In this document: piece by piece, positions 1-8,937 of the stretch
Position numbering within the stretch: position 1 is the stretch's first letter
How the letters are laid out: every line of letters starts with the position of its first letter
Notes under the pieces: model-generated
What the model was told of the DNA's origin: nothing
Databases searched by the model: none
Seen by the model: only the letters and a program-made list of their open reading frames with translations
Source: Porticoccaceae bacterium
GTDB taxonomy: Bacteria > Pseudomonadota > Gammaproteobacteria > Pseudomonadales > Porticoccaceae
DNA length: 64,000 bases
Direction: 5' to 3'
Assembly (NCBI GenBank): GCA_029248755.1
Contig: JAQWIR010000020.1
Span: 1 to 64,000, forward strand
Program-made: the position numbers and the translations under genes

Positions 1-9
1 GATCTATTT

Positions 10-43
10 ACTCTAACTTTTGACATTAACTAATCGTTAGAGT
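10..43. repeat. 8-bp inverted repeat at the window edge
   Basis: ACTCTAAC at 10-17 is repeated in inverted orientation as GTTAGAGT at 36-43, with an 18-nt loop. It lies just before a strong terminator and may belong to the tail of an upstream gene outside the window. There is no T-run, so it is not itself an obvious terminator. Confidence 0.3.
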
Positions 44-50
44 TAATACA

Positions 51-81
51 AAAAAGCCGAGCTTTTAGCTCGGTTTTTTTT
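51..81. terminator. Bidirectional rho-independent terminator
   Basis: A perfect 7-bp GC-rich stem CCGAGCT/AGCTCGG (57-63 and 67-73) with a TTT loop is followed by eight T on the + strand. An A-run before it gives a T-run on the minus strand. It sits 3' of the minus-strand methyltransferase, and probably also ends a + strand gene lying upstream of the window. Confidence 0.85.
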
Positions 82-90
82 GCTTTAAAA

Positions 91-705
91 TCACTCTGAG
101 CTTAAAGCTAGTATGTATTTTTCCGACTTCCAAGGCTTATAAAGCCTTCGCGAAATAATTTCTGACTTAAGATTTTCTGTACAAATATCTGCTAGCTGCC
201 AAAAAGGGGGTCTTCCAGGATCTGCGATTAGTATTCTCTTTACCCCCGTTTTTATCGCTCTTTGTATAAAATTAAATAGTGGATCAGTCATTTCATCCCA
301 AAAGCAAATATCACTACCAATAATATATTGATAGCTCGCTAACTCATCTTCATTTATGGACTCAAAATTACGTACTTGAAATTCCATTGTACAATTATTA
401 ATTGAGTTTTGAAGATCAAAATAGGGTTGTACACTAGAATCTATATCAATACCTGTGACATTTACATCTTGGTTCTTGGTTAAAAATAGACCAGATAAAC
501 CCCAGCCACAACCAATTTCTAATACTTTTGACTTCGCTTTAAATGGATAGGTTTCAAGATAGTCAATTAAAGCAAAACTTGAGCGCCAAACTTTGTTGCC
601 ATGAGCACTATGCCCTTGCTGTAAGCGTTTTATTTTGCGAACTTCAGGGTGGGTTGATCGTAAAATCTTCAAGCCACAATGATTGATAATATGCTGTTCT
701 GACAC
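91..705 (-). CDS. Class I SAM-dependent methyltransferase
   Basis: 204 aa. The glycine-rich SAM-binding motif I is clear (VLEIGCGWGLSG, about residues 60-71), followed by an acidic motif II (TGIDID) and a later IIGSDICFW segment. This resembles the methyltransferase-16 / lysine methyltransferase-like group. The substrate cannot be told from sequence. The N-terminal 50 residues are basic and contain no membrane segment, so the protein is probably cytoplasmic. It stands alone on the minus strand, ends at the bidirectional terminator, and is divergent from the sensor kinase gene across about 130 bp. ATG start at 705. The methyltransferase fold is sure; protein versus small-molecule substrate is open. 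Confidence 0.75.
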   Translation of the reverse strand: MSEQHIINHCGLKILRSTHPEVRKIKRLQQGHSAHGNKVWRSSFALIDYLETYPFKAKSKVLEIGCGWGLSGLFLTKNQDVNVTGIDIDSSVQPYFDLQNSINNCTMEFQVRNFESINEDELASYQYIIGSDICFWDEMTDPLFNFIQRAIKTGVKRILIADPGRPPFWQLADICTENLKSEIISRRLYKPWKSEKYILALSSE

Positions 706-838
706 TTTTTTATATCCAAATTATATTGTTGGGGTATTTTATCTTTAATGCTTAGGTCTTTGGAATAGGGTGGTTGCCATAAATATTTTTTTAACGTTAA
801 ATGAACGCCCTCGAAGCTTATGTTAATTAAAGGCAATT

Positions 839-1966
839 ATGACCAATTCTGTTTACCATCCGTATTTAAATGCAATTTATCGAAATACTGATGTGCAATT
901 TTGGTTATTGCAAATTATCGGTTGGTTTGGGCTTTCTTTGATTAGCTTTTTAAGCCTTACTCTGTGGTACGACCAGCAGGGTAGTGGATATATTGGACAT
1001 ACATTACTTCAGTCGGCTCTTGGTGTTTTGGTTTCTTGGCCTCTGCGTTATTTATTTCACTTTTTTTGGAATGATATATTAATATTTCGTATATCATCTG
1101 CCATAGCTGGGATTATCGGTTGTTCTTTAATTTGGACAATCTTAAGAATAAGTACTTTTATGTCAATGACTGGTGAGCAGGATATCTGGTCTGACTTTGG
1201 TGGCTGGCTGTTTGGTTCGATTTTGATTTTTTTATGTTGGGTAGCCTTTTACCATTTTGTTAAATATTACCAATTACTGCAAAATCAACATCAAACATTA
1301 CTAGAGTTGGCCTCAGATACTCAGCAAGAACAATTAAAGCGACTTCAAGCAGAAACCATAGCCCATGAGGCTCAACTTAAAATGTTGCGCTATCAGCTAA
1401 ATCCGCATTTTTTATTTAATACACTGAATGCTATTTCTGCATTAGTGAAAGTTAATGAATCATCTAAAGCCCATGAAATGATCGTCCAGTTAAGTAACTT
1501 CTTACGCTATTCGCTTGATAATGATCCGATTAATAAAGTAAGCCTGAGACAAGAAATTGATGCAGTAAAACAGTATCTAAAGATTGAGCGTACTAGATTT
1601 GGCGAACGCTTAAAGTTACACTTCGATGTGCCCCAAATCTGTGAAAGTATTGATGTTCCAAGCTTGATTCTTCAGCCTTTGGTAGAAAATGCAATTAAAT
1701 TCGGTATTGCACCCTCTGTATCGGGTGGGAAAGTATCTATAGTGGCAATCATTGAGGATTCCTATCTAATTACAAAGGTCATTGATACGGGTCCTGGAAT
1801 GAATCCAATAAAAAGTCCAATTAAGTCAGCAGGTATAGGATTAAAAAATACCGATGAAAGGCTTAGGGAATTTTACAATGACGACTATGAGTTAAATTTA
1901 GATAACACTTCAGATGGTGGTCTTTGTGTAACATTAAAGATTCCAATCGATCATTTGTCGGATTAA
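839..1966 (+). CDS. LytS/AlgZ-type membrane sensor histidine kinase
   Basis: 375 aa. The N-terminal half (about residues 20-145) has four or five hydrophobic segments. A short coiled linker rich in Gln and Glu follows (about 150-180). The His_kinase domain has the family signature QLNPHFLFNTLN with phospho-accepting His190. The ATPase domain carries an N-box (PLVENAIKFG, Asn284) and G-boxes (DTGPGMNP; GIGLKNTDERL). This is the family of LytS, YpdA and Pseudomonas AlgZ/FimS, which phosphorylates LytTR regulators. One is encoded 17 bp downstream, so the two form an operon and a signalling pair. The signal is not evident. AlgZ-like is the closest guess, but the hemC/argH neighbours usual for algZR are absent. 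Confidence 0.88.
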   Translation: MTNSVYHPYLNAIYRNTDVQFWLLQIIGWFGLSLISFLSLTLWYDQQGSGYIGHTLLQSALGVLVSWPLRYLFHFFWNDILIFRISSAIAGIIGCSLIWTILRISTFMSMTGEQDIWSDFGGWLFGSILIFLCWVAFYHFVKYYQLLQNQHQTLLELASDTQQEQLKRLQAETIAHEAQLKMLRYQLNPHFLFNTLNAISALVKVNESSKAHEMIVQLSNFLRYSLDNDPINKVSLRQEIDAVKQYLKIERTRFGERLKLHFDVPQICESIDVPSLILQPLVENAIKFGIAPSVSGGKVSIVAIIEDSYLITKVIDTGPGMNPIKSPIKSAGIGLKNTDERLREFYNDDYELNLDNTSDGGLCVTLKIPIDHLSD

Positions 1967-1983
1967 ATTTTTAGAAGGGTATT

Positions 1984-2790
1984 ATGCAAAAACTAAGAAC
2001 AGTTATTGTCGATGACGAACCGCTCTCACTTGATTTATTACGCGCTGTGCTTAGTGAAATTAGTGATATTGAAATTGTAGGTGAGTGCAGCAATGGAAAG
2101 CAAGCGGTTGAGGCTGCCATGAAGTTGCAACCAGAATTATTATTCCTTGATATTCAAATGCCGGGCATGAACGGGTTTGACGTAATTCGTTCCCTGCAAA
2201 CAGATATTATGCCTATGGTCGTTTTTATTACTGCTTATGATCAGTATGCAGTTGATGCATTTGATCTTCATGCTGTAGATTATGTCTTGAAGCCATTAGA
2301 CAGCGAAAGAATAGCTCGCTCAGTTGATCGCGCGGTTGATCGCCTTAAGAATGATGTGGATCGCAGTTTTAAAAGCCCTCTTATTGGTGCTATTGAAGAG
2401 ATTTCAGAGCGCGCATCAAAAGAGGAGCAAGCTGAAGAGCCAAAAAGTACTATACCAGACGGTATGAAAAGAAAACTCTTGGTGCGTGATTCAGGTGTGG
2501 TAAAAGTGATCCCATTTGATGATATCGATTGGGTTGATGCTGCAGGTGATTATATGTGTGTCCATGCGGGCGGAGAAACCCATGTCATTCGAAGTACATT
2601 ACGCGATTTAATGACCAAACTAGACGACAACCTGTTTGTTAGAATTCACCGCTCTACCATTGTTAATGTAGAGCGTGTAGTGAGTGTTACACCTCTGCAA
2701 AAGGGGGGGAGTTTATTGCATCTTACTCAGGGCGAATCGTTAAAAGTAAGCCGTAATTACCGAGATTCTATTAGGAAATTCTTTAATTAA
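1984..2790 (+). CDS. LytTR-family response regulator
   Basis: 268 aa. The N-terminal receiver domain (about 4-120) has the acidic pair VDDEP (Asp10/Asp11), phospho-acceptor Asp56 in FLDIQMPGMNG, Thr83 and Lys103 in YVLKPLD. A charged linker (about 125-160) leads to a C-terminal LytTR DNA-binding domain (about 162-266) with the typical RIHRSTIVNVERV segment. It partners the kinase encoded just upstream. The architecture matches AlgR/LytR regulators, which bind promoters as dimers. Target genes are not recognisable here. The 3' end overlaps the convergent tatD by 4 bp. Confidence 0.9.
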   Translation: MQKLRTVIVDDEPLSLDLLRAVLSEISDIEIVGECSNGKQAVEAAMKLQPELLFLDIQMPGMNGFDVIRSLQTDIMPMVVFITAYDQYAVDAFDLHAVDYVLKPLDSERIARSVDRAVDRLKNDVDRSFKSPLIGAIEEISERASKEEQAEEPKSTIPDGMKRKLLVRDSGVVKVIPFDDIDWVDAAGDYMCVHAGGETHVIRSTLRDLMTKLDDNLFVRIHRSTIVNVERVVSVTPLQKGGSLLHLTQGESLKVSRNYRDSIRKFFN

Positions 2791-3590
2791 ATTTTAAAAA
2801 AATCTTTTGCGTTTGAGCTGGTTTCTTGAGCAATAGTCTCTAGTGTTTCTTCACGAAAGTTAGCAATCTCTCTTAGTACCCATGGTAGAAAGGCTGGTTC
2901 ATTGCGTCTATTTTTTGGTTTTTCTGGTATATTTTGAGGTAACAAATAGGGTGCGTCTGTTTCGATCATTAGCTTATCTAAAGGTATACTAGATACAAGG
3001 CTTTGTAATTGTTTACCTCTCTTTTTATCGCATATCCAACCGGTAACGCCTATATGTAGATCCAGGTCTAAATAGCGGTAAAGTGTTTCCCGATCACCCG
3101 TAAAACAGTGAATCACTCCTTGTGTAAAGTGATCTCTGTATTCATGCAATATTTCGAGTTGACGCTTAGCGGCATCTCTTTCATGCATAAAAAGTGGCAT
3201 ATGTTTATTACTTGCCAGTTCAAGTTGTGCCTCAAAGGCTTTGACTTGGTCAGCTTCTGTAGAAAAATTACGATTAAAATCAAGACCAGTTTCACCAATA
3301 GCCACTACATTTTTGTGAAGGGCTAATTGCTCAAGTTTTTTTAAGACTTGGCTGTTATATTCCTTGGCATGATGCGGGTGAATGCCGACGGTCGCATATA
3401 GCATCTTCGGGAATTGTTGTTCGAACTTTTCACAAATTCTAATCACTTCTTCAGTTTCTAATACTGATGTTCCAGTCAAAATTAACTGGCCTATATTTGC
3501 GTCTTTCGCGCGCTGTAAGGTTTCCTCCAGATCATCATTAAATCGATTATTTGTGAGGTTTACGCCTATATCAATCAGTAATTCAGTCAT
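2787..3590 (-). CDS. tatD: TatD family metal-dependent DNase
   Basis: 267 aa. It closely follows E. coli TatD along its length: DIGVNLT at the N-terminus, VGIHPHH, GETGLDFNRNFS, PLFMHERDA, HCFTGDRE, GVTGWICDKKRG, IETDAPYLLP and the family-specific NRRNEPAFLP. The His/Glu/Asp residues in these motifs form the metal site of a TIM-barrel hydrolase. Known members are Mg2+-dependent 3'-5' exonucleases acting on damaged or single-stranded DNA. The neighbours say nothing about the function here. ATG start at 3590. It converges with the LytTR regulator with a 4-bp overlap. Length is normal. Confidence 0.95.
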   Translation of the reverse strand: MTELLIDIGVNLTNNRFNDDLEETLQRAKDANIGQLILTGTSVLETEEVIRICEKFEQQFPKMLYATVGIHPHHAKEYNSQVLKKLEQLALHKNVVAIGETGLDFNRNFSTEADQVKAFEAQLELASNKHMPLFMHERDAAKRQLEILHEYRDHFTQGVIHCFTGDRETLYRYLDLDLHIGVTGWICDKKRGKQLQSLVSSIPLDKLMIETDAPYLLPQNIPEKPKNRRNEPAFLPWVLREIANFREETLETIAQETSSNAKDFFKI

Positions 3591-3730
3591 GATCTTTGTA
3601 GAGTTCTTATAATAAAAGCCAAATTCTAACCTAAAGCCTCTATTAAAGTTAATTCTGTTGGCTAAAATCCATCTATTAATGTTTATAATATGAATGTTAT
3701 GCAGTTTTTAAGTTGATTTGGAGCGTATCA

Positions 3731-4216
3731 ATGGTTTGGCTATTAATAATCTTTTGTCTGGCAGTTGCCGTATCTCCGCTTATGTGGATGAAAAGCACAC
3801 CGCGCCAACAACAGGTTATGGAAAATCGAAAAAAAGCGCGAAGTCTTACTATTAATGTCAATATTTGCAAACAAGCAGATGCATTGGATTCAGAAAGTCG
3901 CTTGGATGCTATTTTCTATTGGCTTGATTGGCAGCAAGATAATTTAAATGAATCATGGGTTTTACATCGTCGAAGTAAGCGTGGCTGGGAATCTTGCTTT
4001 GATGGATGGCGTTGGATTAATCAAGAAGCCGATAAAGTATGGCTTGAAGTAATCGGTTCCATTATTGATGATCTTCCCTCTGGCGTGAGTGCCATTGTTA
4101 CTAATAAACAGGGTATAGGGGTTGTTTGGGATGAGCGTGGAGATGTGATTGCGGTAGAAAATTTGCACCAATGTTTAATCAAATTATGCAACAAAGGAAA
4201 AGAAATTTGTACTTGA
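3731..4216 (+). CDS. Conserved hypothetical single-pass membrane protein upstream of topA
   Basis: 161 aa from ATG 3731. The ORF track begins at a TTG six codons earlier, but GGAG at 3720-3723 is well spaced for the ATG. An N-terminal membrane anchor (MVWLLIIFCLAVAVSPLMW) is followed by a soluble part containing many Trp residues (YWLDWQQDNLNESW, GWRWINQEADKVWLEV). Pseudomonas has a similar-sized gene before topA, so it may be the equivalent. No domain with known function is recognisable. It is transcribed in the same direction as topA, with 110 bp between them. Confidence 0.6.
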   Translation: MVWLLIIFCLAVAVSPLMWMKSTPRQQQVMENRKKARSLTINVNICKQADALDSESRLDAIFYWLDWQQDNLNESWVLHRRSKRGWESCFDGWRWINQEADKVWLEVIGSIIDDLPSGVSAIVTNKQGIGVVWDERGDVIAVENLHQCLIKLCNKGKEICT

Positions 4217-4281
4217 GGCTTGACCTAGGGGTACTCTAAGAAGTATTTTTGCGCACCTTTACTTTAATCATTTGCTTATAC

Positions 4282-4309
4282 TTAGCAAATTTAAATCTAA
4301 ATATATAAT
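4282..4309 (+). promoter_or_regulatory. Putative sigma70 promoter of topA
   Basis: A perfect -10 hexamer TATAAT (4304-4309) is preceded by a weak -35 TTAGCA (4282-4287) at 16 bp spacing. Transcription would start about 10 nt before the topA ATG. A small inverted repeat TTTGCT/AGCAAA (4271-4288) overlaps the -35, which might be regulatory. Assigned by consensus inspection only. Confidence 0.4.
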
Positions 4310-4326
4310 GTGGAAAGCTCTTTTAA

Positions 4327-6963
4327 ATGGGTAAATCATTAGTAATTGTAGAATCACCAGCCAAGGCTAAAACAATTAATCGTTATCTTGGTGACGACTT
4401 TATCGTTAAATCGAGCGTGGGCCATATTCGCGATTTGCCCACCGGTTCTAGCCGAACGCCCTCGGATCCCAAAGAGCGTGCCAAGCAAGCGGCATTGACC
4501 CGCAAGATGTCTCCTGAAGATAAAGTATTGCATCGTGAGCGCAAAGCTAAAACTCAACTCATTAAAAGTATGGGTATAAATCCGGATAATAATTGGGCCG
4601 CAGAATATGCTACCTTGCCCGGTAAAGAAAAAGTGGTATCTGAGCTTAAAAAGCTAGCTAAGAACGCAGACACTATTTATCTCGCAACTGTTATGGACAG
4701 AGAGGGAGAAGCCATTGCATGGCATCTAACGCAAGTTATTGGTGGCGATGATAGTCGCTACAAGCGAGTTGTATTTAATGAAATTACTAAAAAAGCCATT
4801 CGCCATGCCTTTGAAGACCCAGGCACATTAGACCAGCATAGAGTCGATGCTCAACAAGCCAGACGCTTTTTAGATCGTGTTGTTGGTTTTATGGTGTCCC
4901 CATTGTTATGGGAAAAAGTTGGACGTGGACTTTCCGCTGGACGCGTGCAGTCTGTTGCACTGAAAATGATTGTTGAGAGAGAGCGTGAAATCCGTGCTTT
5001 CTTTCCTGAAGAATACTGGACAGTCCAAGCAGACTTGGAAGCTGGTGATTCGTCGACTGATGGATTGGTTTCAAGATTTGATGTTAAAAAATATCAAGGC
5101 AAAGCATTTCGTCCTAACAACAAAGAACAAACTGATACAGCACTGGCTTATTTACGTGATTCTGATTACTCAGTGTCAAAACGTGAAGATAGAGCCACCA
5201 AATCTAAACCATCTGCGCCCTTTATTACATCAACCCTACAGCAAGCCGCGAGCACCAAGCTGGGCTATGGTGTAAAGAAAACCATGACTATGGCTCAGCG
5301 TTTGTATGAAGGTGGCTACATTACCTATATGCGAACAGATTCTACTAATCTAAGTAATGATGCAGTTGCTAATTGTCGTGATTACATACAACGTCAGCAT
5401 GGGAAAAAGTATCTACCTGAAAAGCCCATCAATTACAGTAGTAAGAGTGGGGCACAAGAAGCGCACGAAGCCATTAGACCCTCAAATATAGATATCACTC
5501 CGGGTAGTCTAAGTGATATGGAGGTTGATGCTCGTCGCTTATATCAATTAATTTGGCAGCAATTTGTAGCTTGTCAAATGACGCCAGCTGAATTTACGTC
5601 TTCAACCTTAACCGTGGTTGCGGGTGATTATGAAATGACCGTTAAGGGTCGTGTTACTAAATTTGACGGTTTCTTGGCAGTTATGCCTGCCAGAGACGAA
5701 GATGCAGAGCTGCCAGACCTTCAAAAGGGAGATGCCCTTAAACTGCTGACGTTATTGCCGCAGCAGCACTTTACCAAGCCACCTGCACGTTATTCTGAAG
5801 CGGCGTTGGTAAAAGAGTTAGAAAAGCGCGGTATTGGGCGACCCTCTACTTATGCTTCAATTATTTCAACGATTCAAGATCGTGGCTATGTCCGCATTGA
5901 AAACAAGCGTATGTTTGCTGAAAAAATTGGCGACATAGTGACGGATCGCTTGAGTGAGAGTTTTACTGATCTGATGGACTATGGTTTTACTGCTACTATG
6001 GAGCGTCAGTTAGATGATATTGCAGCAGGAACATTAAATTGGAAAAAGCTATTAGATAAGTTTTACAGCGAATTTAATCAAAAATTAGCTAATGCCAAGG
6101 ATTCTGATGGCGGCATGCGCCCTAATTCGCCTTCTGAGACCGATATTGAGTGTAACCTATGCGGCAGGCCTATGATGATTAGAACGGCAGGCACAGGTGT
6201 GTTTCTGGGCTGTTCAGGTTATTCTTTGCCACCTAAAGAGCGTTGTAAGAATACAATTAATCTAACCTCTGGCGATGAAGCCATCAATATTGATGAAGAT
6301 GACGAGGCTGAGTCAAAGTCACTCTTAAACAAGCATCGCTGTAAACTATGTAATACATCCATGGACAGCTACCTGCTCGATACTTCTCGAAAACTTCATA
6401 TCTGTGGTAATAACCCTGACTGTGCTGGATATGAAGTGGAGATGGGGCAGTACGTTATTAAGGGCTATGAAGGGCCGACATTAGAGTGCGATAAATGTGG
6501 CAGTGAAATGCAACTCAAAAATGGTCGTTTTGGTAAATATTTTGGTTGTACTAATGATAATTGTAAAAACACTAGAAAACTTTTGAGAAGCGGTGAAGCA
6601 GCGCCGCCAAAAGCCGATCCAATTCCGATGCCAGAATTACAATGTGCCAAAGTTGACGATCATTATGTATTAAGAGACGGAGCTTCCGGTATTTTTCTGG
6701 CAGCTAGTCAGTTTCCAAGACATCGTGAAACCCGAGCACCGCTTGTTTCTGAATTATTACCCTATAAAAAAGAGATTGATAAAAAATATCAATTTTTATT
6801 AGAAGCACCACTGAAAGATTCTGAGGGTAGGGATACCGTTGTTCGCTATAGTCGAAAGACTAAAGAGCAGTATGTCCGCAGTGAAAAGGATGGTAAACCT
6901 ACGGGTTGGAATGCTTTTTACTCCAAAGGTAGCTGGTCTGTATCTGAAAAGTCTGGCAGTTAA
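4327..6963 (+). CDS. topA: DNA topoisomerase I (type IA)
   Basis: 878 aa, the usual gammaproteobacterial length. It relaxes negatively supercoiled DNA by transient single-strand cleavage. The TOPRIM domain starts at residue 3 ([13 protein letters not shown], catalytic Glu9). The active-site Tyr334 lies in YITYMRTDS. Three C-terminal zinc-ribbon repeats follow at about 620-755 (CNLCG, CKLCN, CDKCG each with a second Cys pair), then a basic tail. The odd point is the acidic DxDxE triad. E. coli TopA has ATDLDREGE, whereas here it is ATVMDREGE, so the first Asp is Val122 (codon GTT, 4690-4692). Asp124 and Glu126 remain. The rest of the protein is well conserved, so it is probably functional. Confidence 0.97.
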   Translation: MGKSLVIVESPAKAKTINRYLGDDFIVKSSVGHIRDLPTGSSRTPSDPKERAKQAALTRKMSPEDKVLHRERKAKTQLIKSMGINPDNNWAAEYATLPGKEKVVSELKKLAKNADTIYLATVMDREGEAIAWHLTQVIGGDDSRYKRVVFNEITKKAIRHAFEDPGTLDQHRVDAQQARRFLDRVVGFMVSPLLWEKVGRGLSAGRVQSVALKMIVEREREIRAFFPEEYWTVQADLEAGDSSTDGLVSRFDVKKYQGKAFRPNNKEQTDTALAYLRDSDYSVSKREDRATKSKPSAPFITSTLQQAASTKLGYGVKKTMTMAQRLYEGGYITYMRTDSTNLSNDAVANCRDYIQRQHGKKYLPEKPINYSSKSGAQEAHEAIRPSNIDITPGSLSDMEVDARRLYQLIWQQFVACQMTPAEFTSSTLTVVAGDYEMTVKGRVTKFDGFLAVMPARDEDAELPDLQKGDALKLLTLLPQQHFTKPPARYSEAALVKELEKRGIGRPSTYASIISTIQDRGYVRIENKRMFAEKIGDIVTDRLSESFTDLMDYGFTATMERQLDDIAAGTLNWKKLLDKFYSEFNQKLANAKDSDGGMRPNSPSETDIECNLCGRPMMIRTAGTGVFLGCSGYSLPPKERCKNTINLTSGDEAINIDEDDEAESKSLLNKHRCKLCNTSMDSYLLDTSRKLHICGNNPDCAGYEVEMGQYVIKGYEGPTLECDKCGSEMQLKNGRFGKYFGCTNDNCKNTRKLLRSGEAAPPKADPIPMPELQCAKVDDHYVLRDGASGIFLAASQFPRHRETRAPLVSELLPYKKEIDKKYQFLLEAPLKDSEGRDTVVRYSRKTKEQYVRSEKDGKPTGWNAFYSKGSWSVSEKSGS

Positions 6964-6968
6964 ATACA

Positions 6969-7496
6969 GTGAGCACCTGTTCTTATCTGTCAGCAGTCAA
7001 TCAAAAGCTACTATTTGCCAAGAAGCTTATAAAGCTCATTAAAGCAAATCCTGCTGCGTCTCAAGATAGACATATGCGAGTTTCTTTAGCTCAATCAATC
7101 ACCCTTCATCTTGGGCAAGCTTGGGCTTGGCACCTGCAAGATGTAGCTAGTAACTACAAGGTAAAAGATCCATCAATCATTAAATCAGTTGATGATCTAG
7201 AAGACAGTTTAATGGCTGACGGAAAACAACCTGCAGAATCATCAGAATTAAAACAACTGTTCTACAACAATAACGCTTGGGCAAATGATATGCTCTATGC
7301 CTTTAGCCAGCTTTCATCATTGCCTGTTATTCGCAAAGCCGAAATGGATGCAGATCGTTTGCCCATGCTATCCCTTGATGATGCGGCTAACTCAAAGAGA
7401 AAAGCGGTGGATTGGGATTTGGACCAAGCTATGGACTGGTCTAAACAAATGACTGAACTCGTAGAAAGACATAGAGATATGATGATCGAATTTTGA
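6969..7496 (+). CDS. DUF6586 family protein
   Basis: 175 aa, GTG start 5 bp after the topA stop, so probably co-transcribed. It appears largely alpha-helical and soluble, with conserved-looking segments SITLHLGQAWAWHLQDVA, LFYNNNAWANDML and the C-terminal ELVERHRDMMIEF. A homologous gene lies beside topA in Pseudomonas and relatives, which supports the family call. No catalytic motif is apparent and function is unknown. The conserved link to topA and lexA hints at a housekeeping DNA-related role, but that is inference only. Confidence 0.7.
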   Translation: MSTCSYLSAVNQKLLFAKKLIKLIKANPAASQDRHMRVSLAQSITLHLGQAWAWHLQDVASNYKVKDPSIIKSVDDLEDSLMADGKQPAESSELKQLFYNNNAWANDMLYAFSQLSSLPVIRKAEMDADRLPMLSLDDAANSKRKAVDWDLDQAMDWSKQMTELVERHRDMMIEF

Positions 7497-7541
7497 TCAG
7501 ACGATTAACCTTACTCCCTATTAATATTGAGAAAAAACCTA

Positions 7542-7781
7542 ATGAGTACACCAGCATTTGAGCTAATCATTTTAGAAAATGGCGATATTGGATTACAGCG
7601 TGCCGGTGTCGATGAAACACTTGTACGAGTAAAATTTTCATCTAAGGTAAAAGAATATTTAGGCGATCAGCAGGTCGAAATTGCTAAACAAATGATTGAT
7701 TCTGGTATCCAGGCAGTCATTGAATGGGAGCAGGCTACGGTCGTGGCGCAAGAACAAGAACCTAGCGATACGGTCCATTAA
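7542..7781 (+). CDS. Small conserved hypothetical protein (topA-lexA block)
   Basis: 79 aa from ATG 7542. The tracked TTG start adds five residues (RKNL...) and is less likely. The sequence is acidic, with ELIILENGDIGLQRAG followed by a VKFSSKVKEYLGDQQVEIAKQMI stretch. It looks like a small alpha/beta protein without signal or membrane segment. It lies between the DUF6586 gene and the ferredoxin-like gene on the same strand, with gaps of 45 and 24 bp, so the group is likely one transcript. Not assigned to a characterised family. Confidence 0.6.
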   Translation: MSTPAFELIILENGDIGLQRAGVDETLVRVKFSSKVKEYLGDQQVEIAKQMIDSGIQAVIEWEQATVVAQEQEPSDTVH

Positions 7782-7805
7782 ACTTCTTAGATAGGTACGT
7801 AAGAG

Positions 7806-8171
7806 ATGTCTGACATTGATGTTTTAAAAAAAATTGCTGCTAACCATCATATCTCAAGTCAGCGTCAACACCTTATGTTGTGTACGGCAGGATTATGTAG
7901 CTCCCCGGAGTTGGCTGAAGATTCTTGGAGTTACCTAAAGACACGCATAAAAGCGTTAAAACTGATGGATGTTGACTCAGGAGTGTTACGTTCAAAAGTA
8001 GGCTGTTTAAGAGTATGTAAGCAAGGCCCCATAATGGTGAGTTACCCAGACGGAACCTGGTATCACAGTTGCACGCCTGAGGTAATAGAAATAATACTCC
8101 AAGAGCATGTTATAAAAGGGGTCCCAGTAGAGGAGTATATTTTTGCTAAGGATGATTTAGGGGCTTCTTAA
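7806..8171 (+). CDS. Thioredoxin-like [2Fe-2S] ferredoxin domain protein
   Basis: 121 aa. The spacing of cysteines, an N-terminal LCTAGLCSS pair and a later GCLRVCKQGPIMVSYPDG pair, is that of the thioredoxin-fold (Shethna/NuoE-like) 2Fe-2S family, which binds one cluster with four cysteines. The C-terminal CTPEVIEIILQEHVIKG is also typical. It probably acts as a small soluble electron carrier; its partner is unknown. It is the last gene of the topA-led group and converges with lexA, 5 bp between the ends. Confidence 0.8.
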   Translation: MSDIDVLKKIAANHHISSQRQHLMLCTAGLCSSPELAEDSWSYLKTRIKALKLMDVDSGVLRSKVGCLRVCKQGPIMVSYPDGTWYHSCTPEVIEIILQEHVIKGVPVEEYIFAKDDLGAS

Positions 8172-8176
8172 GCGTC

Positions 8177-8782
8177 TTAAATTGCAACCCTTACAACGCC
8201 GACAGCCAGTCCTTCTATGGCAAAATCCTGATGACGCAAATCAACCATAATCGGGGAGTACTGTTGATTTTCAGGTAAAAGCTGTATTTCATGCTTACTT
8301 CTAGTTCTTTTTAACCGTTTTACCGTGACTTCACCATCCACTCTAGCAACTACAATTTGCTGATTTTCTGCAGTAGGTTGCTGATGAACGGCTAATAAAT
8401 CGCCATCCATAATGCCCACATCAACCATACTTTGACCTTGTACTCTTAAAAAGTAATCGGCATGAGGATGAAACGTACTTGAAGGTACTTCTTGATAGTC
8501 TTCGATATTTTGCTCAGCAAGGATAGGCTCCCCGGCAGCAACACGCCCAACAATCGGGATTCCCAATACCTGCTCGGCAATACGAATTCCTCGAGAGGCA
8601 CCAGGAATCATTTCAATCGCTCCCTTGCGAGCGAGTGCTTTTAGGTGGTCTTCTGCAGCATTAGCTGAACGAAAACCGAGCTGTTCAGCAATCTCAGCGC
8701 GGGTAGGCGGGTAACCTGTCTGCTCTAGGTTGTCTTTAATAAGATCAAAGATTTGTTGCTGTCTAGCGGTTAAACGTTCCAT
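8177..8782 (-). CDS. lexA: LexA repressor, SOS regulator
   Basis: 201 aa. The winged-helix DNA-binding domain (1-68, [27 protein letters not shown]) is followed by an S24 self-cleavage domain. The Ala83-Gly84 cleavage site (RVAAGEP), Ser118 (VQGQSMVD) and Lys155 (VTVKRLKR) are all present. RecA filaments stimulate its autocleavage after DNA damage, which derepresses SOS genes. A good ribosome site (AGGAG, 7-nt spacing) precedes ATG 8782. The upstream region holds its own SOS box, so it is autoregulated. No sulA lies beside it, unlike in Pseudomonas. Confidence 0.97.
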   Translation of the reverse strand: MERLTARQQQIFDLIKDNLEQTGYPPTRAEIAEQLGFRSANAAEDHLKALARKGAIEMIPGASRGIRIAEQVLGIPIVGRVAAGEPILAEQNIEDYQEVPSSTFHPHADYFLRVQGQSMVDVGIMDGDLLAVHQQPTAENQQIVVARVDGEVTVKRLKRTRSKHEIQLLPENQQYSPIMVDLRHQDFAIEGLAVGVVRVAI

Positions 8783-8791
8783 CTTAGACTC

Positions 8792-8822
8792 CTGTATATA
8801 TATAGCCTGTTATTATATACAG
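8792..8822 (-). promoter_or_regulatory. LexA-binding sites (SOS boxes) upstream of lexA
   Basis: CTGTTATTATATACAG (8807-8822) fits the gammaproteobacterial consensus CTGT-N8-ACAG exactly. Directly abutting it, CTGTATATATATAGCC (8792-8807) has one good half-site and a degenerate second half. The pair lies 10-40 bp upstream of the lexA start and overlaps AT-rich sequence suitable for a -10 element. This recalls the double operator of E. coli lexA. Confidence 0.85.
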
Positions 8823-8937
8823 TATTAATGGCTATGCAAGCCCTTTCAATTTAAAAAATCATGTTCTGTTTGTTAGCAATACATAGTTATAGGTAGAATG
8901 TGTTTTGTTTTTTTATAACTCTTTGGTGATTGGCAAG

